Assembly (NCBI GenBank): GCA_038893495.1
Contig: JAWARJ010000001.1
Span: 1,849,824-1,913,823, forward strand
Source: Thermoproteus sp.
GTDB lineage: Archaea; Thermoproteota; Thermoprotei; Thermoproteales; Thermoproteaceae
Direction: 5' to 3'
Length of the DNA: 64,000 nucleotides
The notes beneath the pieces are model-generated. The model saw only the letters and a program-made list of their open reading frames with translations, did not search any database and was not told where the DNA came from. Position numbers and translations under genes: made by a program. Shown in pieces: positions 43,376-51,786 of the stretch. Each line of letters starts with the position of its first letter. Positions within the stretch are counted from its first letter, which is position 1.

Positions 43376-43484
43376 ACCCCTTTCATTTTCGGCTTCTTGT
43401 AGACGATAGTCAGCCCTGGCCACTCCAGCAAGCCTTGCTTTTAGGTTGTGTTCATCATTTATTTTCATGTCCTTATTAGGCTTA

Positions 43485-43533
43485 ATGAAGATGCTGGACG
43501 CGGCCGAACGGTGAAGAGGCGTGAAAGGGCTGA
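43485..43533 (+). ncRNA. Candidate box C/D guide sRNA
   Basis: Reads AUGAAGA (C, one mismatch from RUGAUGA), 12-nt guide UGCUGGACGCGG, CCGA (D' variant), ACGG spacer, UGAAGA (C'), 12-nt guide GGCGUGAAAGGG, CUGA (D), then a T-run at 43534-43539. The spacing is identical to the stronger sRNA at 37401. Against: the terminal stem is poor, D' is imperfect, I know no rRNA target, and the T-run doubles as the TATA box of the next gene. Confidence 0.4.
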
Positions 43534-43558
43534 TTTTTTATATGGGCGCTAACATTTC

Positions 43559-44065
43559 ATGAAGGTCGCAGTTTCTGGACGGCCGGGCTCCGGCAAGACG
43601 ACTCTAGCCCTTAAGGTAGTGGATATAGCGAAAAGGGCTGGCGTTAGGGTTGGCGGATTTATAACGCTTGAAGTCAGAGAGGGAGGGGCGAGGGTCGGAT
43701 TTGACGTCATGACTATTCCCGACGGGCAGAAGGCGCCACTGGCGCGGGTCGGCGTCGGCGCGCCTAGAGTGGGCAAATACGTGGTGAATCTGGGGGCCTG
43801 TTCTCTCATGTTGTCTGCGTTGAAGGTCGCCGATGTGGATCTGTTGGTGGTCGATGAGATAGGGCCCATGGAGTCTAAATGCCCGGACTTCCTCGACGAG
43901 GTCAGATCTGCGCTTTTGCGGGCTTCAAAGGCTCTGGCGGTCTTCCATTTGAGTCTAGTGGAGACTGCTAGACAGTGGGGGTTCAAGGTAGTTATGATCT
44001 CTCAGGAGAGTAGAGACCAGGCCCTCCGAGAGGTCCTCTCGGCTCTTGGATTTCGAAATGTTTAA
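43559..44065 (+). CDS. THEP1-type nucleoside triphosphatase
   Basis: 168 residues. P-loop GRPGSGKTTLALKVVD at the start and Walker B VDLLVVDEIGPMESKCP. The family hydrolyses NTPs in vitro and may be an RNA/DNA-linked kinase or NTPase. TATA TTTTTTATATG (43534-43544). The 3' end overlaps the PadR-like gene by 8 nt. Confidence 0.87.
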   Translation: MKVAVSGRPGSGKTTLALKVVDIAKRAGVRVGGFITLEVREGGARVGFDVMTIPDGQKAPLARVGVGAPRVGKYVVNLGACSLMLSALKVADVDLLVVDEIGPMESKCPDFLDEVRSALLRASKALAVFHLSLVETARQWGFKVVMISQESRDQALREVLSALGFRNV

Positions 44066-44531
44066 ATTTTTCGATAACGGTTTCGAGGTGGATCGTTGGC
44101 ATAGAGCTTGGATATGGGGGGAGAGGGCGCCGTTTTTCATGCGGAGAAGGGGGCTGCGCCATATAATTCTATATATCTTGGCGTCGCGGAGCCCTCTGAC
44201 GGGCTCCCAAATCGCGGAGGAGATAGAGCGCATGACGTGGGGCTTCTGGCGCCCCTCGCCTGGCTCCATATACCCCGCCTTGGCACAGCTGGAGGCTGAG
44301 GGCTTGATACGCGTCGCCAAGACGGACGGGCCTAAGAAGTACTACGAGCTTACCGAAGAGGGCAGGAGGCTGTTGGGCATCGGCGCCGACTACATTAAGG
44401 AAGCTGTTCTCGCCTTTGAGAATTTATATAACTTCTTATTGGATAACCTAGATAAATTAGATGAAGAGAGTAAAAATATTCTTATTAAAATAGCAAATGA
44501 GCTACTTAAAAACTTAGGGAAGAATACATGA
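44058..44531 (+). CDS. PadR-family transcription regulator
   Basis: 157 residues: winged helix GLRHIILYILASRSPLTGSQIAEEIERM...PSPGSIYPALAQLEAEGLIRVAK...KYYELTEEGRRLLG and a C-terminal dimer helix. Start ATG 44058 (MFKFFDNGFEVDRW); a TTG at 44046 is also possible. The C-terminal 100 nt is A/T-rich. Overlaps the HypE-like gene by 4 nt and may control this operon. Confidence 0.87.
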   Translation: MFKFFDNGFEVDRWHRAWIWGERAPFFMRRRGLRHIILYILASRSPLTGSQIAEEIERMTWGFWRPSPGSIYPALAQLEAEGLIRVAKTDGPKKYYELTEEGRRLLGIGADYIKEAVLAFENLYNFLLDNLDKLDEESKNILIKIANELLKNLGKNT

Positions 44532-45520
44532 AAGTCGGCAAGTTGCCTATAGAGCTGGCTTCTAAGTATATCTGGCCTAGAACTGGCTCCTACGACCCCT
44601 CGGTGTTGTTGGGGCCTCGGCTCGGAGAGGATGCAGCGATAATAAGGGCCGATAGGCGCTATTTGGCGGTACATACGGACCCCATCTCGGGCTCCGTCGA
44701 GCTGTTGGGCTGGCTTGCAGTCCACGTGGTTTCGAACGATCTAGCCACTAGGGGGATAAAACCGCGGTGGTTGCTACCCACTATATTCCTGCCTCCTGAC
44801 GCCGACGAGGAAGTGCTCGACAAAATAACCAGACAGATAGACGAGGCCGCTAGAGAGCTCGGCGCGACTGTCGTGGGGGGCCATACGGAGGTCACTACGG
44901 CCGTGGAGAGGCCGCTGGTTGTTATGACCGCCATAGGCGACGGCGATAGGTACGTAGCCACTGAGGGGGCGAGGCCGGGCGACGTAGTGATAATGACTAA
45001 AAGCGCCGCCCTCGAAGCCGCCGCCATATTGGCGACCGACTTCAGAGAACGCCTCAAGGCCTCGGGCGTGCCTGACGACGTTATAAATAAAGCTGCCAGC
45101 TTTATAAGACAAGTCTCGGTGGTGAGGGAAGCCCTCCTCATATCGGATCTGGCCACCTCTATGCACGACCCTACAGAGGGCGGAGTTCTGGCGGGACTCG
45201 CCGAGATGGCGTACGCCTCCAATACGACTATAAGAGTCGTTTTGAGCTCCATAAGGGTCTCTAGGGAGGCGGCCATGTTGTGTTCGGCTGTGGGGCTAGA
45301 TCCGCTCTCTACCTTGAGCTCCGGGGCGTTGTTGGCCGCCGTGCCTCGCGATAGGGCCGACGAAGCGCTTAGACGCATAAGGGGCTTGGGTGTTGAGGCG
45401 GATATAATCGGCGAGGTCGTCCAGAGAGGGGCCCATCTGGTCGAGGCGGGTTCTTTGACGATAGATACGCCCTATGTTAGAGATCATTTCTTCGAATTGT
45501 TGTCAGCCGGCAGGTCATAG
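44528..45520 (+). CDS. HypE/AIR synthase-like ATP-binding protein
   Basis: 330 residues of the PurM/HypE/ThiL/SelD fold: GEDAAIIRADRRYLAVHTDP, NDLATRGIKPRWLL, VGGHTEVTT, DPTEGGVLAGLAEMA. HypE of hydrogenase maturation ends with a Cys (PRxC); this protein ends LLSAGRS, so it cannot do that reaction. No hydrogenase gene is here. The reaction is probably another ATP-dependent dehydration or phosphorylation. Confidence 0.75.
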   Translation: MKVGKLPIELASKYIWPRTGSYDPSVLLGPRLGEDAAIIRADRRYLAVHTDPISGSVELLGWLAVHVVSNDLATRGIKPRWLLPTIFLPPDADEEVLDKITRQIDEAARELGATVVGGHTEVTTAVERPLVVMTAIGDGDRYVATEGARPGDVVIMTKSAALEAAAILATDFRERLKASGVPDDVINKAASFIRQVSVVREALLISDLATSMHDPTEGGVLAGLAEMAYASNTTIRVVLSSIRVSREAAMLCSAVGLDPLSTLSSGALLAAVPRDRADEALRRIRGLGVEADIIGEVVQRGAHLVEAGSLTIDTPYVRDHFFELLSAGRS

Positions 45521-45552
45521 ATCATCGTTCTCTGGCCTGCGTGGTGACATCA

Positions 45553-45975
45553 CTATGACGTCTTTTTCGCAACCTCTAAAGCTTTATCCGCATGTTGGTC
45601 GGCGTTCTTAAGGCCTTTTATTACCTCCACTACAAGGCCCGACTTGAGGACATAGGTCACTCTTTCAGCGGACCCCGAAGGCCTCAATATGCCCAGAGTC
45701 CTGGCGAGTGCGCCGCCCCTATCGCTTAAAAGTTTGAACTTCAAACCATACCTCTCGGCGAATTTCCTTAAAGTATCTACATCGTCGACCGAGACCCCGA
45801 ACACCTCAAATCCGGCTTTCTTGAATTCCTCATAGAGCTCATTGAACTTAATCGCCTCTCTGGTGCAACCTGATGTGAAGGCCTTTGGGAAGAAATAAAC
45901 TACGGCCTTCTCGTAACGTTTTGGGTTTATGACCTCCCCCGTATGGGCTTGGAGCTCTACCTCTGGGAACTCCAT
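45553..45975 (-). CDS. bcp: Peroxiredoxin (Bcp/PrxQ type)
   Basis: 140 residues. Thiol peroxidase: the peroxidatic Cys in FFPKAFTSGCTREAIKFNE; no second conserved Cys five residues on, so it would be a one-Cys form or use an outside thiol. Shares one promoter gap with the divergent CinA gene. Confidence 0.9.
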   Translation of the reverse strand: MEFPEVELQAHTGEVINPKRYEKAVVYFFPKAFTSGCTREAIKFNELYEEFKKAGFEVFGVSVDDVDTLRKFAERYGLKFKLLSDRGGALARTLGILRPSGSAERVTYVLKSGLVVEVIKGLKNADQHADKALEVAKKTS

Positions 45976-45988
45976 GAAGTCTAGTCGA

Positions 45989-46002
45989 GTTTACTTTTTA
46001 AG
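45989..46002. promoter_or_regulatory. Single TATA element between bcp and cinA
   Basis: GTTTACTTTTTAAG lies in the 46-nt gap between starts at 45975 (minus) and 46022 (plus), about 21 and 26 nt away; no second element is visible. Confidence 0.5.
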
Positions 46003-46021
46003 TCGCGCCGATGTGTAACGT

Positions 46022-46813
46022 ATGCCTTCTGCATGGATCATCTCTGTGGGGAACGAGCTGTTGATAGGACGTGTCGTGAACACCAACGCGGCGTGGCTGG
46101 CCAAGAAATTGACATATCTGGGGTATCAAGTCAGGAGGATTGTCGTAGTGCCCGACGAGGAGGATGAAATAGTGGCCGTGTTCAAAGAGGCCTTGGAGAA
46201 GGCGGAATTGGTCGTATCCACAGGGGGGCTCGGCCCCACGCCTGACGATATAACAAATCTGGCGGCAGCCAAAGCCCTTGGAGTAGAGGTCGAGCTCGAC
46301 GAGACGGCGCGTAGATGGGTAATGGAGAAATATAGACAGAGGGGGTACCAGACGACTCCTGAGCGCCTAAAGATGGCCTATTTGCCCAAAGGCGCGAGGC
46401 CTCTATATAATTCCGTCGGCGTGGCTCCAGGCATATGGGTTGAGCGCAACGGAAGGGTCCTCGTGTTGCTTCCAGGCGTCCCGAAGGAGATGGAAGCCAT
46501 ATTTGAGGAGCAAGTAGAGCCTTTGTTGAGGGAGAGGGGGCCTCGTCTTTGTTTCGCCGAAGATTCGTTTTACCTAAGCGGCGTCCCTGAGGCCGATTTG
46601 GCGCCGTTAATAAGAGAGGCCTTGAAGCTAGACAGTAGGATCTACGTGAAGAGCCACCCCAAGGGACACGAGGCGGGCGCCCCTCTAGAGGAGCTACACA
46701 TATACGGTAGCGCCGAGACTTGCGACGAGGCGAAGAGTCTAGTCTCAAAGGTCCGCGAGTTCCTCGTAGGGGAGCTAAAGGCCAGATTCCCCCAAGCTAA
46801 AATAAATAAGTAG
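46022..46813 (+). CDS. cinA: CinA-family molybdopterin-binding-like protein
   Basis: 263 residues: MoaB/CinA N-domain with VGNELLIGRVVNTNAAWLAKKLTYLGYQV, STGGLGPTPDDITNLAAAKALG, and VLLPGVPKEMEAIFEEQVEPLL. Lacks the C-terminal nicotinamide-nucleotide amidase domain of bacterial CinA. Probably a pyrophosphatase on nucleotide-like substrates or pterin-linked; the family's archaeal role is uncertain. Confidence 0.85.
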   Translation: MPSAWIISVGNELLIGRVVNTNAAWLAKKLTYLGYQVRRIVVVPDEEDEIVAVFKEALEKAELVVSTGGLGPTPDDITNLAAAKALGVEVELDETARRWVMEKYRQRGYQTTPERLKMAYLPKGARPLYNSVGVAPGIWVERNGRVLVLLPGVPKEMEAIFEEQVEPLLRERGPRLCFAEDSFYLSGVPEADLAPLIREALKLDSRIYVKSHPKGHEAGAPLEELHIYGSAETCDEAKSLVSKVREFLVGELKARFPQAKINK

Positions 46814-46832
46814 TTACGTGTAGTTGGCGGCA

Positions 46833-47768
46833 ATGCTTAAAGTTGCCGTAGTTGGGATTGGCGGGTGGGGGAAGAACCACGTGAGAGTCTTGAAGTTGTT
46901 GGCCGCAGAGGGCTTTGTGGATGAGCTGTACGTAGTCGATATAGACGAAAACAAACTCAAATGGGCCCAGAAGGTGTATGGAGCCAGCCCGTTGAGGACT
47001 TTAGACGAAGTTGTTAAGGCCGATGTGGACGCCGCGATAATCGCAACTCCGACTAAAATGCACTATGAACACGCCTTGAGGCTACTATCGGCGGGCATAT
47101 CGTTATTGGTGGAGAAGCCGTTCACAGAGAACTACATGCAGGCGATTGAGCTGTTGGATAGGTCTAGAGGCGTCGTGATAACCACGGGCTACGTCTTGCG
47201 TTTCCACCCAGCCGTTAAGTACCTAAGAGAGAACCTCAATAGGCTAGGCGGAACTGTATCTATATACAGCAGGCGGACTTCGCCGAAACCTCAAAGAGTC
47301 GGCGATGTCGGCGTTATTAAAGACCTCGCAATTCACGACTTCGATCTCGCTCTCTATGTCGCCTCCAGCAGGGCCTCTGTCGTCTCCGCCTACGGCTTTG
47401 TGGAGGACGGCAATGTGGTCCACGCCCAGATATTTGCAAGGGGGAAGGGACTTTCGTCTTTCTACGAGGCCAGCTGGACTCCGTCGTATAAATTCAGAAG
47501 GTTCGAAATAGTGGGCACAGACGGCATGGCCAGTATAGATTTCTCTACAGACACCTTGACTTTCTTCGGTAGAGATGCCACTTGGAGCCCGAAGCTCGCC
47601 GGAGAGGAGCCACTGTTGTTACAAGATAGGGAGTTCTTAAAGGCTGTGGCCGGCCAGGGAGGCTCTGTAGTCCCCAGGGAGGATATAATCTATTCCGTAA
47701 AGCTCTGCGACGCGGCAGAAATATCTATAAAGACGGGGAGAGAAGTATACTTAGACGACTTGAAATAA
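46833..47768 (+). CDS. Gfo/Idh/MocA-family oxidoreductase
   Basis: 311 residues. NAD(P)-binding VVGIGGWGKNHVRVLKLL, AAIIATPTKMHYEHALRLLSAGISLLVEKPFTENYMQA with the conserved EKP. Reduces or oxidises a sugar or nucleotide sugar. ATG 46833 sits 26 nt after AATAAATAAG; the frame also has an upstream TTG (46824). Confidence 0.9.
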   Translation: MLKVAVVGIGGWGKNHVRVLKLLAAEGFVDELYVVDIDENKLKWAQKVYGASPLRTLDEVVKADVDAAIIATPTKMHYEHALRLLSAGISLLVEKPFTENYMQAIELLDRSRGVVITTGYVLRFHPAVKYLRENLNRLGGTVSIYSRRTSPKPQRVGDVGVIKDLAIHDFDLALYVASSRASVVSAYGFVEDGNVVHAQIFARGKGLSSFYEASWTPSYKFRRFEIVGTDGMASIDFSTDTLTFFGRDATWSPKLAGEEPLLLQDREFLKAVAGQGGSVVPREDIIYSVKLCDAAEISIKTGREVYLDDLK

Positions 47769-47808
47769 TTTATTTGACATCCAAATAAATATCAACAATT
47801 CTCCCGAT

Positions 47809-48330
47809 ATGATCGGCGAGGAGCTGACACTAGAAGAGCTACCGTACAGCGCCCCCGAGCTCGCCATGGCTATGTCCAACGTATTGGCTGGGAGACGAGT
47901 GTATATAACCGGCTGGGGCAAAACCGCACTGTTAAGAGCCCTGGCCACATCTCTATATAAGGCCGGCTTAAATCCACTCTATGTAAAGCTTGAATGGATA
48001 AAATATAATTGGGGAGTCAAAGAATATATAGAACATTATTATGATAAACACTACAAGATAACTGGCTACCCCGCGCCTAGGGAGTTCGACGTGTCTCTCA
48101 TAGACGACGCAGAACTGGCGGCGCAGTATCCCAACGCATATGCGAAAATTCTGGTAGAGCTTAAAGACAAGGCTAAAGCCATAGCTACCCGCGACGAGGC
48201 GTATTACTATCTGGAGCAAATATTCGGCGATGGGATACACATAAGGCTGGAGGGCACAAAAAACGCCAGAATTAAACTTCCCCTAGGCCTAGCTTCAATA
48301 GGCCGCATGGTGGAGATAGAGATAATTTAG
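47809..48330 (+). CDS. Hypothetical protein
   Basis: 173 residues, not recognised. A degenerate P-loop-like stretch, VYITGWGKTALLRALATSLYKAG (residues about 30-52), lacks the first Gly of Walker A, and no Walker B is clear; the rest is charged and contains many Tyr. Convergent with the next hypothetical (4-nt overlap). Probably restricted to near relatives. Confidence 0.55.
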   Translation: MIGEELTLEELPYSAPELAMAMSNVLAGRRVYITGWGKTALLRALATSLYKAGLNPLYVKLEWIKYNWGVKEYIEHYYDKHYKITGYPAPREFDVSLIDDAELAAQYPNAYAKILVELKDKAKAIATRDEAYYYLEQIFGDGIHIRLEGTKNARIKLPLGLASIGRMVEIEII

Positions 48331-48785
48331 ACGAAGGCGGCGTATCTCACAAGCGCTGGGAGGGGGGCTCTCCTCACAATTACTATATCCTTAAAACCTT
48401 GTTTATTAAATACTGCCACTCTAACTAGGTTATTAATTCCATTCACATGTATATTAACTATATGTCCATTTTCTACTTCTTCGACATTCCCATCAATTTG
48501 GTTCGATGAGAGGTCCGGCAACAAGACCTTTTTTGACTCCCTAAACAGGTCCGAATCCAGCCTGATGGCCCACAGCTTCTCGACAACCACCCTGCCGTAT
48601 TTCATATCTGAAATCATATTTTCCAGCTTCCTCACGTCGTAGTCGAGAACTGTCGATAGGTATAATATCTCGTTTCTAGCAAAGAACTTGTGGGTAGGCA
48701 CTTCGAAAGATATGACCTCCTTGCCTTCGACTACCTCTCTAAACATGCGGCTCATTCTGACGTACTCAATCGGGAGGGTAGACAC
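48327..48785 (-). CDS. Hypothetical protein
   Basis: 152 residues, not recognised. Mixed alpha/beta, with basic segments (VRKLENMISDMKYGRVVVEKLW) and a beta-rich C-half ending LPALVRYAAFV. Part of its coding region (about 48400-48500) is more A/T-rich than its neighbours. Convergent with the gene at 47809. Confidence 0.55.
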   Translation of the reverse strand: MSTLPIEYVRMSRMFREVVEGKEVISFEVPTHKFFARNEILYLSTVLDYDVRKLENMISDMKYGRVVVEKLWAIRLDSDLFRESKKVLLPDLSSNQIDGNVEEVENGHIVNIHVNGINNLVRVAVFNKQGFKDIVIVRRAPLPALVRYAAFV

Positions 48786-48813
48786 GACGTAGCGGATGTA
48801 CCAATTTAAAAAC

Positions 48814-49311
48814 CTAGACGGCTAGGGGAAATAACAGCCCCACTAGGAGCCCCACCAGCGCCGAGGCTCCTATCATGGCTAGCCATTCAGCGAATTCGGC
48901 GGGCGATCTGGCCAACATCAACGCGAACCCTACTATTGCGGCTACAAGCGCGTAGAGGCCGAGGGGAGGCCTTATGGACGCCGGCACCAATATGGAGGAG
49001 GCGCCCGCGAACGACGCCGAGAACATATAGGCCGCAGAACGTAGAGAGCCCAAAAGCGCACGTCTATGTACTAAACTTTTCAGGATTTTGCCAGTAGATT
49101 TGAGCGACACCTTGTACTCTAGGTCCCTCAAATCTGCCCTCTGGTGGGAATACTCGGCTACAAAACTCGTAAGTCCGTTTATTGTCGCCACTACTATCGC
49201 TATAGATATAGCGTCGATAAGAGTTATTGTGCGGCCTCTGATCAATACGCCGGACGTAAGGCCTATGGCCGTTATAACTCCGTCGAGAAGGCCAAGGACT
49301 ATATATCTCAT
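48814..49311 (-). CDS. VIT/CCC1-like membrane protein
   Basis: 165 residues, about five membrane helices. YIVLGLLDGVITAIGLTSGVLI matches the first helix of vacuolar iron transporter-like proteins (D-G-x-x-T-x-x-x-G/x), and VATINGLTSFVAEYSHQRADL and the C-terminal ASALVGLLVGLLFP follow. Probably moves a divalent metal; direction unknown. Overlaps DUF211 by 4 nt. Confidence 0.7.
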   Translation of the reverse strand: MRYIVLGLLDGVITAIGLTSGVLIRGRTITLIDAISIAIVVATINGLTSFVAEYSHQRADLRDLEYKVSLKSTGKILKSLVHRRALLGSLRSAAYMFSASFAGASSILVPASIRPPLGLYALVAAIVGFALMLARSPAEFAEWLAMIGASALVGLLVGLLFPLAV

Positions 49312-49604
49312 CTATTTGCGTCTGTTGTCTGCGGGATGTATTCCCCCACGACCACTTCGTCCAGCGAATGGACGACGCCTCCGACCCTCTCTATGGCCTC
49401 TTGGACCTCCTTCACGTCTATGCCTTCGCCCTCTATTACTATCATCAAGCCCAAGACGTCGACGTCTACATCGTCGACCGTGACTCTTACAGCCTTAACT
49501 CCTCGCACTTCATATAGCGATTTGGCTACGTCAACTATCGAGATGTCTTTTGTGGGTATAGCCGCGTCGATTACAATGCGCCTAACGGGTAAATCCACGG
49601 ACAT
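49308..49604 (-). CDS. DUF211 protein
   Basis: 98 residues. RIVIDAAIPTKDISIVDVAKSLYEVRGVKAVRVTVDDVDVDVLGLMIVIEGEGIDVKEVQEAIERVGGVVHSLDEVVVG is the full DUF211 pattern, a ferredoxin-like fold found in archaea. Role unknown. Overlaps the VIT-like gene by 4 nt and follows cbf5 by 1 nt, so it probably shares the L14e-Cbf5 transcript. Confidence 0.8.
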   Translation of the reverse strand: MSVDLPVRRIVIDAAIPTKDISIVDVAKSLYEVRGVKAVRVTVDDVDVDVLGLMIVIEGEGIDVKEVQEAIERVGGVVHSLDEVVVGEYIPQTTDANR

Positions 49605-49605
49605 A

Positions 49606-50607
49606 TCACCTATTTTGTTTAATTGTTTTTCTCTCCCTCCAGACGGCTGGATAGGTGCCCGGCCTCATGAGCACCCTGTCGGTCCTCGCCACGAGTCCTT
49701 TAGACATAGATTTCAACTCTTCGCTCGAGACGAGGGCGCGACCTACGGCGATCAGTTCGTTCTTCAATGTGAAGTAGGCGACGAGGTCACCCTTGTTGAA
49801 GGGCACTTCGAACTTCACGACCCCCGGCGCGGCGAGGGGGGCGCCGTGACATATGGCATCTACAGCTCCGTCTTTGACCCAGATCTTAGCTATGCCTCTC
49901 GCTATTTCCTCTATGGGCCGCACTACCTGCCGTATTGCCGTGTCGTCTCCATAGTTTTTCCAGATATATACAGCATCTGCCACGTCTTGTAGCGTAACTG
50001 CCTCACGTTCGTCGAAACAACCCACAGCGATCCTCCTGAGCTCCCTCATGTTAGCACTCACGCCTAGGACCTCGCCTATATCATGTATCAACTTCCTCGC
50101 ATAGGTCCCAGCCTCTACGTGCATTTTCAATATCGCATATCTCCCATCTAGCTCCACCAGCTCTAGGGAATACACGTGGCGTGTGCGCAACTGCCTCTTT
50201 ACGGCAGATCTGAGAGGGGGACGTTGATATATCTCGCCTGTGAATTGCCTCAACACCGCCCTAAGCGCCTCCTCGTTGACATCCCCGTGGAACTTTGCGA
50301 CTGCTATATACACCTTATCGGCCCTAGAGAGCGCTATGAGAGCCTTTGTGCCCTCGGCGACTGCGATGGGCAACACGCCGGAGACATTGGGGTCTAAGGT
50401 GCCCGAGTGGCCCGCGACGTCGACCCCCAAGATTTTTTTCAGCCAAGCCACGGTCTCGTGGCTCGACGGGCCCCTGGGCTTGTCCAGAATGACCAAGGAA
50501 TACCTTATATGTTCTTCTACAGTCCTCTTGTCGGGCGGCTTGCCCCACTGTGGATTAGTTTCTTCCTTCGGCTCTTTTACGTATATTTCTCTCGAACAAA
50601 TCGACAC
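49606..50607 (-). CDS. cbf5: H/ACA pseudouridine synthase Cbf5
   Basis: 333 residues; makes pseudouridine in rRNA with H/ACA guide RNAs, Nop10, Gar1 and L7Ae, and may modify tRNA U55 alone. TruB-type catalytic Asp in [34 protein letters not shown], and a C-terminal PUA domain from [28 protein letters not shown] start 1 nt after the L14e stop. Confidence 0.95.
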   Translation of the reverse strand: MSICSREIYVKEPKEETNPQWGKPPDKRTVEEHIRYSLVILDKPRGPSSHETVAWLKKILGVDVAGHSGTLDPNVSGVLPIAVAEGTKALIALSRADKVYIAVAKFHGDVNEEALRAVLRQFTGEIYQRPPLRSAVKRQLRTRHVYSLELVELDGRYAILKMHVEAGTYARKLIHDIGEVLGVSANMRELRRIAVGCFDEREAVTLQDVADAVYIWKNYGDDTAIRQVVRPIEEIARGIAKIWVKDGAVDAICHGAPLAAPGVVKFEVPFNKGDLVAYFTLKNELIAVGRALVSSEELKSMSKGLVARTDRVLMRPGTYPAVWRERKTIKQNR

Positions 50608-50608
50608 A

Positions 50609-50914
50609 TCAAAGCTCCGACAAAACGCCCTCGAATTTAGGCTTTACTCTCTCCTTCATATATTGCGTCAAGCCGGCCGCCTCTATGGCCTTCACGACGT
50701 CCTCGTCGCCGGCTCCGCGTTTTATGTCCACCTTTTTGTCGGTTGGCTCTATATGGTTTATATTGACGCGTCTCCTTTTGACTCCCGTAAGGCTTTTAGG
50801 CCCCGTTATTACTACATAGTTGTCGTCTATTATGTCAACTACAACCGCCTTTCTGCCGGCCTCCCTGCCCAGAACCTTGACTACCACTCTTCCTATATCG
50901 ACCACCTTAGGCAT
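50609..50914 (-). CDS. rpl14e: Ribosomal protein L14e
   Basis: 101 residues. KOW-like: [38 protein letters not shown]. First of L14e-cbf5-DUF211-VIT; TATA ATTTTTATAAATCG at about 50933-50948. Confidence 0.93.
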   Translation of the reverse strand: MPKVVDIGRVVVKVLGREAGRKAVVVDIIDDNYVVITGPKSLTGVKRRRVNINHIEPTDKKVDIKRGAGDEDVVKAIEAAGLTQYMKERVKPKFEGVLSEL

Positions 50915-50959
50915 GGATTAGGCCGAGAATCTCGATTTATAAAAATTGATATGGGGCCC

Positions 50960-50982
50960 AAAAGAGGCGAAAAAGAGAAAAA
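50960..50982 (-). terminator. T-runs after the 16-aa micro-ORF
   Basis: On the minus strand three T-runs (50978-50982, 50970-50974, 50960-50963) follow the micro-ORF stop and precede the L14e TATA box, suiting termination of a tiny separate transcript. Confidence 0.5.
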
Positions 50983-51006
50983 GTACGGTTTGGTTACGTC
51001 GCAGTC

Positions 51007-51057
51007 TTATTTCTTCTGTTGTTGTTGCTCCTTCTTCTCCTCTTTCTTCTTTGGCAT
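51007..51057 (-). CDS. Leaderless Lys/Glu/Gln-rich micro-ORF (16 aa)
   Basis: ATG 51057 encodes MPKKKEEKKEQQQQKK then TAA. A clean TATA-like ACTTTAAATC (51078-51087) is centred 26 nt before the ATG, and several T-runs follow the stop. So promoter, start, frame and end all fit within about 110 nt. Composition resembles the tails of L32e and L10 here and the first half of the micro-ORF at 26729. No function known; it may be a micropeptide or a small RNA. Confidence 0.5.
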   Translation of the reverse strand: MPKKKEEKKEQQQQKK

Positions 51058-51369
51058 GATCTTAAGGTGTTATCCTTGATTTAAAGTTTTCTCTAATTAA
51101 TTAGAAAGATTGTTTTCTTTAAGTAGTGAGCGTTCATAAAACTTAAAAAGTAAGTACTATACTCAAAGAAAATAAAAAGGCTCTATTGTGAGCAATTAAA
51201 CCTTGATGTTATTTTAATTACTTATATCAATATTCTATTTTTCAAATATCTATAATCAATATGCCGCCATATATAGGTCCCCCTATCCTCTTGTTCACAG
51301 GACAAATACCGCCTCTAAATTGGTCTTTACGGTGGGTTAATATTTAAACCGACAGCCGACTACCCTCAA
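51058..51369. other. 312-nt A/T-rich intergenic region
   Basis: Between the micro-ORF and the YkgJ-like gene. It holds the micro-ORF TATA box (51078-51087) and the TATA box of the YkgJ-like gene (TTAATATTTAAA, about 51339-51350). The centre is rich in A and T with no frame, tRNA or box C/D pattern I can support. Confidence 0.7.
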
Positions 51370-51786
51370 ATGCCCTTCGAATGTCCTATTGGGTGTCCCG
51401 CGGATTGTTGCTACTTCGAAACCGAGGAACAGACGCCCACGGTATTTCACGAGGAGATGTTGAGACTCTCTCAAGAGGCCTCTAAAAGAGGTCTCGAAGT
51501 TAAGTTTAAAGAGCTGGGTGAGATTAACGGTGTTAAAATATATAGGTGGATTATAACTGGTTGGTGCCCTTTTTTCGACAAGAAAAGTAGAAGATGCACT
51601 ATACATGAAAGGAAACCGCTAGCATGCAAAATGTTTCCATTAATATTAGATGTAAAAAGTGGTAATATATATCTATCTGAAAATTGTATATGGGTCAAAC
51701 AGAACGGGCCAAGGCCTCTAGATGACTTCCCAAATGAAAAGAAGGCACTTATGAAGGTAGCCCTTAGGCTGAAGCTAATCAAATGA
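51370..51786 (+). CDS. YkgJ-like cysteine-cluster protein
   Basis: 138 residues of the YkgJ/UPF0153 Fe- or Zn-binding family. Cysteines in CPIGCPADCCYF, GWCPFFDKKSRRCTIHERKPLACKMFPL and SENCIWVKQ. ATG about 26 nt after TATTTAAA. Overlaps the next gene by 4 nt; the three genes to 53281 form one tight operon. Confidence 0.83.
   Translation: MPFECPIGCPADCCYFETEEQTPTVFHEEMLRLSQEASKRGLEVKFKELGEINGVKIYRWIITGWCPFFDKKSRRCTIHERKPLACKMFPLILDVKSGNIYLSENCIWVKQNGPRPLDDFPNEKKALMKVALRLKLIK

Noticed and set aside
43410-43458. Box C/D-like pattern on the minus strand (AUGAUGA ... CUGA, 38 nt apart)
   Set aside because: C and D boxes and total length fit, but D' and C' are poor and no target is known; the plus-strand candidate is better. 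It could still be real.
45490-45550. Possible box C/D RNA near the hypE-like/bcp junction (GUGAUGU ... CGAUGA ... CUGA)
   Set aside because: The second guide would be about 15 nt and C and C' each have a mismatch; it also overlaps coding sequence.
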